From the NCBI GenBank assembly GCA_017467275.1, contig JAFTSN010000027.1, positions 103,204 to 167,203 on the forward strand: a stretch of 64,000 nucleotides of DNA, given 5' to 3'. Below the pieces are notes generated by a model. It was not told the origin of the DNA. It saw only the letters and a list, made by a program, of their open reading frames with translations, and searched no databases. A program made the position numbers and the translations under genes. Positions 1 to 8,423 of this stretch are shown here, in pieces. Position 1 is the stretch's first letter, and every line of letters begins with the position of its first letter. This DNA is from Clostridia bacterium (lineage in GTDB: Bacteria > Bacillota > Clostridia > Christensenellales > Borkfalkiaceae).

Positions 1-66
1 TGGGAATACCAAATAAAAACAATTACACAAGAAGATTGGAATTTCTTCGCAACTCAAATTTCTTAA
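1..66 (+). CDS. C-terminal end of an unidentified protein (partial)
   Basis: Frame 1 is open from the window edge to a TAA at 64-66 and encodes 21 residues ending in FFATQIS. A strong intrinsic terminator follows 30 nt later on the same strand, which is what makes this read as the end of a real gene rather than chance. The family cannot be recognised from so short a tail. Confidence 0.45.
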   Translation, partial: WEYQIKTITQEDWNFFATQIS

Positions 67-96
67 AATATACCATAAAAATAAAACTTCGCAATT

Positions 97-140
97 AATA
101 GGCAGATGTCCAAGAACGTGGACTTCTGCCTATTGTTTTT
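97..140 (+). terminator. Rho-independent terminator
   Basis: A 10-bp stem (97-106 with 125-134) is extended inward by GTCC/GGAC and followed by GTTTTT. It most likely ends the transcript of the gene whose tail lies at 1-66. Confidence 0.75.
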
Positions 141-146
141 ATATAA

Positions 147-180
147 CAAAAAAGAACTACCCAAAAGGTTTGGATAGTTC
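147..180 (-). terminator. Rho-independent terminator at the distal end of the tRNA-Leu repeat array
   Basis: On the minus strand GAACTATCC pairs with GGGTAGTTC (one bulge) and is followed by a run of six T. It is the last of several terminators downstream of tRNA-Leu. Confidence 0.65.
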
Positions 181-194
181 CCGTGTGGTGCGAA

Positions 195-622
195 TGAAGG
201 GGGCTTGCCGTTTCCACTTCGTGGAACCTCGGCAAAGAAAATGCAAGCATTTTCCGAACCCGATGGAATCAAGTCAATCCTTCATCCGCACCAACGAAAA
301 AAAGCACCCCAAAGGGTGTGTTTTTGTGTTTTGGCCATAATGAAGGGGGCTTGCCGTTTCCACTTCGTGGAGCCTCGGCAAAGAAAATGCAAGCATTTTC
401 CGAACCCGATGGAACCAAGTCAATCCTTCATCCGCGCCAACGAAAAAAAGCACCCCAAAGGGTGTGTTTTTGTGTTTTGGCCATAATGAAGGGGGCTTGC
501 CGTTTCCACTTCGCGGAACCTCGGCAAAGAAAATGCAAGCATTTTCCAATCCCGATGGAACCAAGTCAATCTTTCATCCGCACCAACGAAAAAAAGCACC
601 CCAAAGGGTGCAATTTCGTTGG
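195..622 (-). repeat. Three tandem 146-bp repeats downstream of tRNA-Leu
   Basis: The same sequence recurs with an exact period of 146 bp, starting at 195, 341 and 487. The third copy is about 4 bp shorter and runs straight into the tRNA gene. Each unit holds a hairpin (TTCCAC-TTC-GTGGAA in unit 1), an AAAATGC-AA-GCATTTT palindrome, a copy of the tRNA 3' end (CATCCGCACCAACGAAA), and a copy of the tRNA terminator (CACCCTTTGGGGTG on the minus strand plus T7). Copies differ by only a few substitutions, so the duplication is recent or homogenised. No convincing protein is encoded; open frames across it simply follow the period. Confidence 0.85.
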
Positions 623-632
623 TGCGGATGAA
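573..632. repeat. 19-bp perfect inverted repeat formed by the tRNA-Leu 3' end and its inverted copy
   Basis: Bases 573-591 are the exact reverse complement of 614-632, which is the tRNA 3' acceptor region plus CCA and the flanking AACGAAA. The terminator hairpin 596-611 sits between the arms. In RNA this would be a long hairpin that competes with the tRNA acceptor stem. Confidence 0.85.
589..611 (-). terminator. Terminator of tRNA-Leu
   Basis: Minus-strand GCACCC-TTTG-GGGTGC stem followed by seven T, 9 nt beyond the encoded CCA of tRNA-Leu. Copies recur in the repeat units at about 304-320 and 450-466. Confidence 0.75.
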
Positions 633-702
633 GGGACTCGAACCCATATGGTCTCCCACAGGAACCTGAAACCTGCGCGTCTGCCAGTTTCGCCACATCC
701 GC
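620..702 (-). tRNA. tRNA-Leu(CAG), CCA encoded
   Basis: The minus strand folds as a class II tRNA: acceptor GCGGATG/CATCCGC, discriminator A and encoded CCA (622-620), D-loop with GGCAGACGC, anticodon loop TTCAGGT giving anticodon CAG (reads CUG), short variable arm, and T-loop GTTCGAGTC. It lies 99 nt after the stop of the S51 peptidase gene on the same strand, and no clear promoter is visible in the gap, so it may be co-transcribed with the dnaB-upp genes. Its 3' end is duplicated downstream (repeat entries). Confidence 0.93.
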
Positions 703-801
703 ATTTTACCCCTTATTTTTACTCGGCAGAGGTCGCCGAGGCGGTAGCCGACGGTCTTTTATCGGATAAATCCCAACCGTTCACCCCGCTTAACGCTTTT
801 A

Positions 802-1491
802 TCAGAGCTCGCTTTTAACAAGCCGTCCCTGTTCGTTTACGAGCAAATACGCTTTCCCGCCGCTCGACAGACTTCCAACAATCTCTCCGTCCTCGATCAC
901 AAGCGCGGAATCGTCCTCAATCCCGTAAGCTCGTTCGTAATTATAGCACACAATTTTATCAAAGTCAAGCATTCTTGACCCATAATGCGGAGAAATTACG
1001 CCTTTTATCCAACCCAATCCTTTAAACATGGCATATTTTGCCCCGTCCTCGGTCTTGAGCGAATCGGTGTAGATATCCTCAAACCAGCAAATCGCGCCCG
1101 CCGAAAGCCCCGCGATCGTCACGCCGCGTGCATACGCGTCCTCGATCAGCGCAAGTATCCCCGACTTTTTCCACTGTTCGAGCATAAAGACGGTGTCCCC
1201 GCCGCCGACGTAGATTAAATCAGCTTTGAGAAACTTCTCCTTAAGCCGCTCCAAATCGGGCTCTTTAAAAACGGTCAACGCCACGTCCGTCTTGATGTCG
1301 AACACGCCTGTATACACCTTGTGAAAGGTATTATAATACGGCATAAAATCATGACTTGCCGTGGGAATAAACAGCGCGTTGGCGCGCCTTTCCCCCGCCC
1401 GCGCTTTGGCGAGCGAGGCAAGGTATTCGTCAATTTTCAGCGTTGACCGCTCTTTGAGGTCGCCGCCGCCGATGGCAACGATCCGTCCCAT
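802..1491 (-). CDS. Peptidase S51 family protein (dipeptidase E / cyanophycinase-like)
   Basis: 229 residues, typical length for peptidase E. The nucleophile elbow is GLSAGA (Ser near residue 130), preceded by the family YVGGGDT motif near residue 95. Characterised members release N-terminal Asp from dipeptides in the cytoplasm; the exact substrate here is inferred only from the family. The start ATG overlaps the upp stop by one base (TAATG), so translation is probably coupled to upp. It is the last protein gene of the dnaB-to-upp run, followed by tRNA-Leu. Confidence 0.85.
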   Translation of the reverse strand: MGRIVAIGGGDLKERSTLKIDEYLASLAKARAGERRANALFIPTASHDFMPYYNTFHKVYTGVFDIKTDVALTVFKEPDLERLKEKFLKADLIYVGGGDTVFMLEQWKKSGILALIEDAYARGVTIAGLSAGAICWFEDIYTDSLKTEDGAKYAMFKGLGWIKGVISPHYGSRMLDFDKIVCYNYERAYGIEDDSALVIEDGEIVGSLSSGGKAYLLVNEQGRLVKSEL

Positions 1492-2144
1492 TATTTCGTA
1501 CCGAACAGTCTGTCTCCCGCGTCACCGAGGCCGGGCAGGATATAGCAATGCTCGTTCAAGCAACGGTCCACCGCCGCCACGTAAACGTCCACGTCGGGAT
1601 GATCGTCTATAACCTTTTGAATCCCCTCGGGCGCACTGACGATACAGCACAGCTTAATACTCGTGACGCCACGCTTTTTGATCATCGTGATCGCGTCGGA
1701 CGCGCTTCCGCCCGTCGCAAGCATGGGATCGACGACAAGGAGCGTTCTCTTCTCCGCGTCAGCGGGCAATTTGCAATAATATTCCACGGGCTCGTGCGTC
1801 TCGTGATCGCGATACAGCCCGATATGCCCCACCTTTGCGTTAGGAATGAGCTTTTGCACGCCCGACACCATGCCGAGCCCCGCGCGCAAAATGGGCACAA
1901 TACCGACCGCCTTACCCGACACCATATAACACTTCGCCTTTTCGAGCGGCGTGTCGATCATAACCTCCTCCAAAGGCAGGTCCTTCGTCGCCTCATACGT
2001 CTCGAGCATCGCGATTTCCTCAGCAAGCTCGGCAAACTGCTTTGTCGGCGTGTTGATGTCGCGCAAAATCGCAAGCTTATGCTCGATCAGAGGATGCTTC
2101 ACGTGATGAAATTTAGGGTTGTCCCAAAAAGTGAAATTGGCCAT
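1491..2144 (-). CDS. upp: Uracil phosphoribosyltransferase
   Basis: 217 residues from the ATG at 2144, chosen because AGGAGAT sits 6 nt upstream; the longer reading to 2189 has no ribosome site and lacks family similarity. It makes UMP from uracil and PRPP (pyrimidine salvage). The PRPP-binding loop [12 protein letters not shown] and the C-terminal uracil site [14 protein letters not shown] are intact. rpiB lies 19 nt upstream. The order threonylcarbamoyl synthase, phosphatase, rpiB, upp is a conserved clostridial neighbourhood. Confidence 0.95.
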   Translation of the reverse strand: MANFTFWDNPKFHHVKHPLIEHKLAILRDINTPTKQFAELAEEIAMLETYEATKDLPLEEVMIDTPLEKAKCYMVSGKAVGIVPILRAGLGMVSGVQKLIPNAKVGHIGLYRDHETHEPVEYYCKLPADAEKRTLLVVDPMLATGGSASDAITMIKKRGVTSIKLCCIVSAPEGIQKVIDDHPDVDVYVAAVDRCLNEHCYILPGLGDAGDRLFGTK

Positions 2145-2163
2145 AGTTTTATCTCCTGTATTT

Positions 2164-2619
2164 TTATTTTCGACAGTATTTATCCTCAACGGCTTTGATC
2201 TTCGCGACTCTTCTTTCGTGTCGCTCTCCGCCTTCGAATTCCGTATTCAAAAAGGTGTCCACGAGCTCCTGCATCAGCCCTTCTCCCACCACCTTCTCCC
2301 CGAACGCAATCACGTTCGCGTCGTTATGCAGACGGGTAAACTTCGCGCAATAGGTGTCGTGACAGTGCGCACAGCGCACCCCGGGCACCTTGTTGGCAAC
2401 AATGGAAACGCCGATCCCCGACGAACAGACGAGGATTCCCCGCTCACATTCGCCTCTCGCCACCGCTTCTGCGGCAGGCAAGGCAAAATCGGGATAATCG
2501 CAAGACTCGAAGCCGTTCGTTCCGAAATCCACCCATTCGTGCCCGCAGCTTTCCAAATGCTTGATAACCGCTCTTTTCAAATTCAACCCGCCGTGATCGC
2601 AGGCAACCGCTATTTTCAT
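2164..2619 (-). CDS. rpiB: Ribose 5-phosphate isomerase B
   Basis: 151 residues, normal for RpiB/LacAB. It interconverts ribose 5-phosphate and ribulose 5-phosphate in the pentose phosphate pathway. The start [11 protein letters not shown], the active-site segment [13 protein letters not shown] (catalytic Cys), and [11 protein letters not shown] with the later LHNDANV are all recognisable. AAAGGAG precedes the ATG by about 9 nt. It feeds PRPP supply, which fits the adjacent upp. Confidence 0.95.
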   Translation of the reverse strand: MKIAVACDHGGLNLKRAVIKHLESCGHEWVDFGTNGFESCDYPDFALPAAEAVARGECERGILVCSSGIGVSIVANKVPGVRCAHCHDTYCAKFTRLHNDANVIAFGEKVVGEGLMQELVDTFLNTEFEGGERHERRVAKIKAVEDKYCRK

Positions 2620-2688
2620 AAATTAAATGCTCCTTTAAAAATCATTATACTGTAATTCAACCGTAATTTCAAGTGTTTGGCTGATTTT

Positions 2689-3357
2689 TTAGTCTTTTTT
2701 CTTGTCTTTCTTTTTTGCCCCCGACTTTGCAGGCGGCTTTTTTGCTCTCCCCTTTCCGTTTGCCGACCGCTCCTCGCCGTTCGATCGCGCCGCGCTTTCC
2801 GTCTTCTTGGGTCTGCCGCGTTTTCTTTTCGGCAGTGCCACGGGTGCGGCATTCGCCTCTGTCTTTGCAAAAAATTTCTCAAACAAGGGGGGCATGGCTG
2901 AGGTTATTCGATCAAACGTCGTGCGATACGTCTCCAAATCTCCCCCGTAAGGATCGGGGATTTCATAGCCGCAGAGCTCGGAAAAGGACCAGACGTTGTT
3001 TTCAATCTCCTCCGCGCCCTCTTTCCGCAAAATATTCCAACGCAGCTCCATCAACAAATCCCGCTGATCATCCGTCATGCAGACGATCGCAAACGCCGCG
3101 CGCACGGTTTCCCCGTCCAAACGCCGCGCGTGAAAATTCTCCACCGAAAGCCCGTTCTCCGCCAACACGGCGGCAGACTTCGGATTGATATTTTCCGTGC
3201 CGTTCCCCTGCGCCCGCAAGCCCGCGGAATACACCTCCGCATTTTCAATTCTGCGGCGTTTGAGCTCCGAGCGAAAGACCGCTTCCGCCATCGGCGAGCG
3301 GCAGGTGTTACCCGTGCAAACGAACACGATTATTTTTTTATCAGCCTTTTCTTCCAT
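2689..3357 (-). CDS. Low-molecular-weight protein-tyrosine phosphatase with a basic C-terminal tail
   Basis: 222 residues from the ATG at 3357 (AAAGGCGG upstream); a TTG 33 nt earlier is possible but would overlap the preceding gene. The P-loop CTGNTCR (CX5R, residues 14-20) and the DPYGG acid loop mark an LMW-PTP/arsenate reductase-like phosphatase acting on phosphotyrosine or similar substrates. The usual family length is about 150. Here about 45 extra residues follow, almost all Lys, Arg, Ala and Ser, beginning KRKRGRPKK, which contains an AT-hook-like RGRP core. The tail may bind nucleic acid or anionic polymers. Confidence 0.85.
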   Translation of the reverse strand: MEEKADKKIIVFVCTGNTCRSPMAEAVFRSELKRRRIENAEVYSAGLRAQGNGTENINPKSAAVLAENGLSVENFHARRLDGETVRAAFAIVCMTDDQRDLLMELRWNILRKEGAEEIENNVWSFSELCGYEIPDPYGGDLETYRTTFDRITSAMPPLFEKFFAKTEANAAPVALPKRKRGRPKKTESAARSNGEERSANGKGRAKKPPAKSGAKKKDKKKD

Positions 3358-3379
3358 AGCCGCCTTTTCCCGCGCACCG

Positions 3380-4399
3380 TTAATGGGCAATATCCCGCGA
3401 CGAACAAGCCTTTTTGAGTCTGTTCATAACCCCTGCCATAACGCCGTCCTGCTTTCTCGGCTCTATGGCGATAAGCACGTCCGCCACGCCCTCCGCTTCA
3501 CGCAAAAGCCCGTAGAGCCGTGCCGCCATTTCTCTTTCCGTCTCGCCTAAATCGAGAACGAAAATTCCTTCGGCGCATAATTTTTCCGCAACCGAGCGCT
3601 CGCAAAGGACCGCCGCGCGCTCGCCTTTTTCCTTCTCCGAAAAATACGCCGCTCTCGCCTTATCCGCCTCGTCAAAAGGGAACAGCAAGGTTTTACAGCG
3701 CGGGGAATAATGCTTATAGAGCATACCAGGGCTTTTCGCCCGCTCCCCCTCTTTCAGTTCGGCAGACGCCACCTCGCACCGCCCCACCACCGAAGCGATC
3801 ATCTCACGGGTCACAAGCCCGGGGCGCAAAATCACGGGCACCTCGCCCGTCACGTCGCAAACGGTGCTCTCAATTCCTCCAACGCAGTTCCCGCCGTCCA
3901 AAATAAGCGGAATTTTTCCGTTAAAATCGTCGAACACGTGCTCGGCAGAGGTGGGACTGACGTGCCTTGACAAATTGGCACTCGGCGCAACCACGGGGAT
4001 ATCCACCGCCCGTAAAAACGCCTGCGCCCCCTCGTGTGACGGCACGCGCACAGCCAGCGTATCCAGCCCGCAGGAAACGAAGGGACTCACTCGCCCTTTC
4101 GAGGGATACACAAGCGTAAGCGGTCCCGGCAAAAACGCCTCACGGAGCTTTTTCGCATACGGCGGGTCGTAATCTATGATCTTTTTTAAATTGTAATTCT
4201 CGTGGACGTGCGCGATCAGCGGGTTATCGTTTGGTCTGCCCTTGATCTCGAAAATGTGCTTCACGGCGTCATCGTCAAACGCGTTCCCGCCCAGCCCGTA
4301 GACCGTCTCGGTCGGAATTGCAACAACTCCGCCCGAAAAGAGGATTTTTTTTGCCTCCTCCAAAGTCTCATCGGTAATTTTTTCTATCCGCGTAACCAT
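3380..4399 (-). CDS. tsaC: L-threonylcarbamoyladenylate synthase (Sua5 type)
   Basis: 339 residues from ATG 4399; a TTG two codons earlier directly abuts the dnaB stop. The N-terminal YrdC domain (about 1-205, with PTETVYGLGGNA and KGRPNDNPL) makes threonylcarbamoyl-AMP for the t6A37 modification of ANN-decoding tRNAs. The C-terminal part (SPGMLYKHYSP onward) is the Sua5 domain, so this is the long two-domain form. It follows dnaB with a 6-nt gap and no clear ribosome site, suggesting translational coupling. Confidence 0.92.
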   Translation of the reverse strand: MVTRIEKITDETLEEAKKILFSGGVVAIPTETVYGLGGNAFDDDAVKHIFEIKGRPNDNPLIAHVHENYNLKKIIDYDPPYAKKLREAFLPGPLTLVYPSKGRVSPFVSCGLDTLAVRVPSHEGAQAFLRAVDIPVVAPSANLSRHVSPTSAEHVFDDFNGKIPLILDGGNCVGGIESTVCDVTGEVPVILRPGLVTREMIASVVGRCEVASAELKEGERAKSPGMLYKHYSPRCKTLLFPFDEADKARAAYFSEKEKGERAAVLCERSVAEKLCAEGIFVLDLGETEREMAARLYGLLREAEGVADVLIAIEPRKQDGVMAGVMNRLKKACSSRDIAH

Positions 4400-4405
4400 T
4401 GTCAA

Positions 4406-5920
4406 TTATTCGTAAGGGAGCTCGTCATCTTCGCCAAACCCGCCCATGGGTGCCCCGTTTCCACTCGCTTCGCCGCTATCCGCGCCCGTAAACGCGTCCA
4501 TGGGCTCGTCCACAAAGCCCTCCTCAAATTCACGCCGCCGACTCGAATAATCGGGCGGCTCCTCGTCGCGGTTCTGCTCGTCGACGTCGATAAACTTGGT
4601 GCTCTCGCCAATAAATTTGAGCTGTACGCGCCCCTGCGCGCCGTTTCTGTGCTTTGCGACGATAATTTCCGCCGCACCTCTAATCCCAGGGGTGTTTGCA
4701 AGCTCCTCCTTGGTCGCCGTCGCCTCGGGACGGTTGATAAACATAACGATATCCGCGTCCTGCTCGATTGCACCAGACTCACGCAAGTCGGAAAGCTGCG
4801 GCTCCTTGGTCTGCATACGGCGAAGCTGCGACAGCGCGATCACGGGCACGTTCAATTCCTTTGCCATGATCTTGAGGTCTCTCGTGATTGAAGCGATTTC
4901 CTGCTGTCTGTTCTCCGCACCCGCAAGGTTGGAAGAACCGCCCGACATAAGCTGAATATAGTCGATCATAATAAGATCGACGCCACCCGCAACCGTCTTT
5001 AAACGGCGGCATTTAGACAAAATCTCCGCAGGCGTAACCCGCGAGGAATCGTCGATATAGATTTGGCTGTTCTTGACCTTGTCGCTCGCGAGCATGAGCT
5101 TTTTCCACTCCCCCGCGGAAAGCTGCCCCGAAAGTGCTTTCGCCATGCTGACGTTCGCATACGAGCAGAGCAATCTTTGCACGATCTGCTCATAGGGCAT
5201 TTCGAGGGAGAACACAGCGCAAACCTTTCCCCTCACGAGCGCCGCGTGCTCGACGAGGTTCATAGCAAACGAGGTCTTACCCATACCAGGACGGGCAGCA
5301 AGGACGATTAGATCAGAGCCGTGCAAACCGTTGGTCATTTGATCGAGCCGCTTAAAGCCGGTGGGAATCCCCTTGAAGGCGTCCGAATCGGATTGCAGCA
5401 TCTCAAATTTTTCAAGCACCTTTGCAACGGCGTCGCTCTCGCGAATACCGACAAGCGCCGAACGGTCGGCTTGCTTGGAAATATCGTAAACCGTCTTTTC
5501 CGCAAACGCGATCGCGTCCCGCCCTGCCGCGCCCGTCATACAGTTTTCGGTGATCTTGCGCGCCGCTCTAATGAGCTTACGGTTGGTGCTGTCGCGGGAA
5601 ACGATTTCATAATAGGACTTATAATTTGCCGCCGACGGCGTGATCTCGGCAAGCTCGGTAAGATACGCGATCCCACCCGCCTTATCGAGATTCCCCTCGC
5701 TGTCGAGCTCATCCGACAGCGTGACCAAATCGACAGGTTTACGGCTCCCGAACACGATCTGCATCGCGCGGATAATGAGCTTATGCGACTCCTGATAAAA
5801 ATCCTCCTCCGTCAGCTTTTCTATAAGCTCGGACACGATCTCATTATCGATGAGAAGGCAACCCAACAGCGCCATTTCCGCGTCGCGGTTATAGGGCATT
5901 GCGTTCACTTCGTTTGCCAT
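4406..5920 (-). CDS. dnaB: Replicative DNA helicase DnaB
   Basis: 504 residues. The N-terminal primase-interacting domain (about 1-110, start NRDAEMALLGCLL) is followed by a RecA-like ATPase with Walker A ARPGMGKTSF, Walker B LIMIDYIQLM and the QLRR segment. It unwinds the replication fork as a hexamer. GGAGGAAAAAG lies before the ATG. The C-terminal 50 residues are acidic and Gly-rich with no known role. It heads the run leading to upp and the S51 peptidase. Confidence 0.97.
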   Translation of the reverse strand: MANEVNAMPYNRDAEMALLGCLLIDNEIVSELIEKLTEEDFYQESHKLIIRAMQIVFGSRKPVDLVTLSDELDSEGNLDKAGGIAYLTELAEITPSAANYKSYYEIVSRDSTNRKLIRAARKITENCMTGAAGRDAIAFAEKTVYDISKQADRSALVGIRESDAVAKVLEKFEMLQSDSDAFKGIPTGFKRLDQMTNGLHGSDLIVLAARPGMGKTSFAMNLVEHAALVRGKVCAVFSLEMPYEQIVQRLLCSYANVSMAKALSGQLSAGEWKKLMLASDKVKNSQIYIDDSSRVTPAEILSKCRRLKTVAGGVDLIMIDYIQLMSGGSSNLAGAENRQQEIASITRDLKIMAKELNVPVIALSQLRRMQTKEPQLSDLRESGAIEQDADIVMFINRPEATATKEELANTPGIRGAAEIIVAKHRNGAQGRVQLKFIGESTKFIDVDEQNRDEEPPDYSSRRREFEEGFVDEPMDAFTGADSGEASGNGAPMGGFGEDDELPYE

Positions 5921-6000
5921 TTCTTTTTCCTCCGTTTACCGCCGCCACCAACCGCTCCGATGGGGGCAGGGCTTTATTGAATGTGTAAAACAGACCGCTT

Positions 6001-7779
6001 TTAGCAGAGTTTTTCAAACTCGGCAAGCGTGTCCTCAAACTCTTTCATTGCCGTCTCAAACGGCTCTTTCTTCGTTAGATCCACGCCCGCCGTCTTTAAA
6101 ATAGAGACGGGATCGGTGCAGTTGCCGCCCGAAAGGAAGCCGAAGTAATCCTTAACTGCGCTCTCGCCCTCGGCAAGGATTCTCTTGACGATCGAAATCG
6201 CAGAAATAATCCCCGTCGCATACTTATACACGTAGAACGAACGGTAAAAATGCGGGATTCTCGCCCACTCATAGGAGATCTCCGTATCGTGCGTGATTCC
6301 CTCGCCGTAGTAGTCCTTGTTGAGCTGATAGTATGCCCCGCAAAGATTCTCTTTCGTGAGCGGCTCACCCGCCTCCGCCTTTGCGTGCGCGATCTGTTCA
6401 AATTCGGCAAACTGCGTCTGACGGAACAGCGTCGTACGAATCATATCCATATAATAATTCAAAAGATATTTTTTAAGGTTCTTATCCTCCGACGTGCGGT
6501 AGAGATACTTAAGCAAAAGCACCTCGTTGACCGTGCTGGCGATCTCCGCGAGGAAGATGGTGTATTCCGACTTTGGATAGGGTTGACCCGCCGTGGATTT
6601 ATAGGTGTGAATGGAGTGCCCCATCTCGTGCGCGATCGTGAAGATATCGTGCGTCGTCTCCTGATAGTTCAAAAGGACGAACGGGTGCGTGTCGTAAACG
6701 CCCGTCGAATATGCGCCGCTACGCTTGCCCTCCGTCTCGCAGACGTCGATCCAACGCTCGTCCACACCGCGGCGCAAGAGCTTCTGATAATCCTCACCAA
6801 GAGGCGCAAGCCCTTTAATCACGAGCTCGTAAGCCTCCTCGAAGGGCATTTTTATTTCCGCGTCCTCGACAAGGGGAACGTAGATATCATACATATGCTG
6901 TTCGTCAAGCCCCAAAAGCTTCTTTCTAAGCGAGATATATCTGTGCATCGTCGGGAACGCGCCATGCACCGATTCAATAAGGTTATTATAGACGACGGGG
7001 CTGACGTCCTCACCGTCCATCGCCATATCCAGACAGCTATCATACTTTCTAACCGTCTTATAGAAAATATCCTTTTTCACGTTGCCGTAGTAGGTCTGCG
7101 TGAGCGTGTTGATGATATTAATATACGCCTGATAGTAGCCCTTGAACCACTTTTCTCTCGCCTCTCTGTCCGCAGAATGGAGCACAAGTCCATACATACC
7201 GTGGCTCATCTGCACCTCTTCGCCGTTGAATACGCCCTTGGGCAGATTGAGATCGGCGTTATCGAGCATAGAGAACACGGTGTGGAAGCCGCCCAAAACG
7301 TTAGAAGCGAGCGCCATAATCTTCTCCTCCCCCTCGCTCAAAACGTGGGGCTTGGAATCGCGGATGCGCTTCAACATATAGTCGTAATCCTTGAAATCGG
7401 GGTCGGCAATATATTCGCCGAGCGCCTCGTCTGAAAGCGCCGTAAGCTCGGGCTCCACAAACGCCGTCGCCGCCATGAACTTGGAGACGAACGCCCCCAT
7501 CTTCGCCGTATAGGAGGTGTATTTGGACTCTCTGATATCCTCGTCATGACGCATATTCGCGTAGAGATAGAGCTTTTCGATCCTGCGGAACGCCTGATCG
7601 CGGAACGCCAAAAACGCTTTAAGCACCCTCTTTTCGTTCAACTTGCCCTGAAAGACGGAAAAATCGTAGTTTCCGTATTCCTCCTCAACCGCCTTAAACT
7701 CCGCCTCCCAAGCCTCGTCGGAGGGAAAAACCGAAGTAAGATCCCAGATATATTTCGTTGCAACTTCCTTTCTTTCCAT
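6001..7779 (-). CDS. pepF: Oligoendopeptidase F (M3B metallopeptidase)
   Basis: 592 residues, the usual PepF length. The zinc motif is HEMGHS (HExxH, near residue 385) with the downstream Glu in FLAEIASTVNE; the C-terminal HFYRSFYVYKYATG region is typical of the family. It degrades short peptides in the cytoplasm. AAGGAG is 8 nt before the ATG. No signal peptide is present. The next gene upstream encodes a small membrane protein 21 nt away. Confidence 0.95.
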   Translation of the reverse strand: MERKEVATKYIWDLTSVFPSDEAWEAEFKAVEEEYGNYDFSVFQGKLNEKRVLKAFLAFRDQAFRRIEKLYLYANMRHDEDIRESKYTSYTAKMGAFVSKFMAATAFVEPELTALSDEALGEYIADPDFKDYDYMLKRIRDSKPHVLSEGEEKIMALASNVLGGFHTVFSMLDNADLNLPKGVFNGEEVQMSHGMYGLVLHSADREAREKWFKGYYQAYINIINTLTQTYYGNVKKDIFYKTVRKYDSCLDMAMDGEDVSPVVYNNLIESVHGAFPTMHRYISLRKKLLGLDEQHMYDIYVPLVEDAEIKMPFEEAYELVIKGLAPLGEDYQKLLRRGVDERWIDVCETEGKRSGAYSTGVYDTHPFVLLNYQETTHDIFTIAHEMGHSIHTYKSTAGQPYPKSEYTIFLAEIASTVNEVLLLKYLYRTSEDKNLKKYLLNYYMDMIRTTLFRQTQFAEFEQIAHAKAEAGEPLTKENLCGAYYQLNKDYYGEGITHDTEISYEWARIPHFYRSFYVYKYATGIISAISIVKRILAEGESAVKDYFGFLSGGNCTDPVSILKTAGVDLTKKEPFETAMKEFEDTLAEFEKLC

Positions 7780-7800
7780 GTTCGTAACTCCTTTTTTTAA

Positions 7801-8421
7801 TTATTCTACCGCGCTTTCTTCCGTCTCTCCGCCCTCGGTTTTAGGAGAATACACTTCTTCCTCAACAAAATCCTCAAGCCCTGCGTCCTCGGGCGCAAGC
7901 GCGCCCCGCTCAATAATTTCATACTGCACGATAAAGTTCCCTTGCGTGACATATTTCACTAGGTCTCCCGCCTCCATCTCAGGCAGGGGCTTTTCAACGT
8001 CCACGTAAGCTTCTCGCACCATCCATTCCTGCTTCTTTTGATTCCACGTCTTGAAAATCGCGGAAATAACGTCCACGTAGTCCTTTTGAAGCTCCTTTTT
8101 CTCAAAGCCGACAAAGTAGTTTTCCTCAACGCTTTTGAGTCCCTCGGAGAGATAGTACATCATTCTGTAATACTTCCTCACGCGGTTAAACTTAATCCCC
8201 ATGAACGGAAACGCAAACACGATCAGCGCGAAAGAGGCGATATACACGCACGCCTTAGGCAGCTTCTGCATCGGGTCCTCGTAGGGCAGGGAAATATAGT
8301 AAATAAGCCATGCCAACGAGAAGAGAAGATACCCGCCGAGTACTCCCCAAAAAACGCCGAGAATACGTTTTCTTTGCAGATAGACTGCCTTAAAATCGGC
8401 GTCCTGATAAACGGTCCTCAT
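7801..8421 (-). CDS. Two-TM membrane protein of unknown function
   Basis: 206 residues from ATG 8421, set by GGAGGAG just upstream and a 2-nt gap after the degV-like stop. Two hydrophobic segments (about 21-45 and 55-76) are followed by a soluble region of about 130 residues containing KTWNQKKQEWMVREAYVDVE, and a strongly acidic C-terminus. This resembles the many small Firmicute proteins that put a cytoplasmic domain behind a TM hairpin, but no family is recognised. Tight spacing suggests joint expression with the DegV protein. Confidence 0.75.
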   Translation of the reverse strand: MRTVYQDADFKAVYLQRKRILGVFWGVLGGYLLFSLAWLIYYISLPYEDPMQKLPKACVYIASFALIVFAFPFMGIKFNRVRKYYRMMYYLSEGLKSVEENYFVGFEKKELQKDYVDVISAIFKTWNQKKQEWMVREAYVDVEKPLPEMEAGDLVKYVTQGNFIVQYEIIERGALAPEDAGLEDFVEEEVYSPKTEGGETEESAVE

Positions 8422-8423
8422 GC

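Noticed and set aside
195-622. CRISPR array
   Set aside because: Repeat units are 146 bp and contiguous with no unique spacers; no cas genes.
205-818. Overlapping open frames across the repeats on both strands
   Set aside because: They track the 146-bp period, lack ribosome sites and run into the tRNA.
6250-7434. 394-residue plus-strand frame opposite pepF
   Set aside because: It is antisense to a clear PepF with full catalytic motif; composition shadow only.
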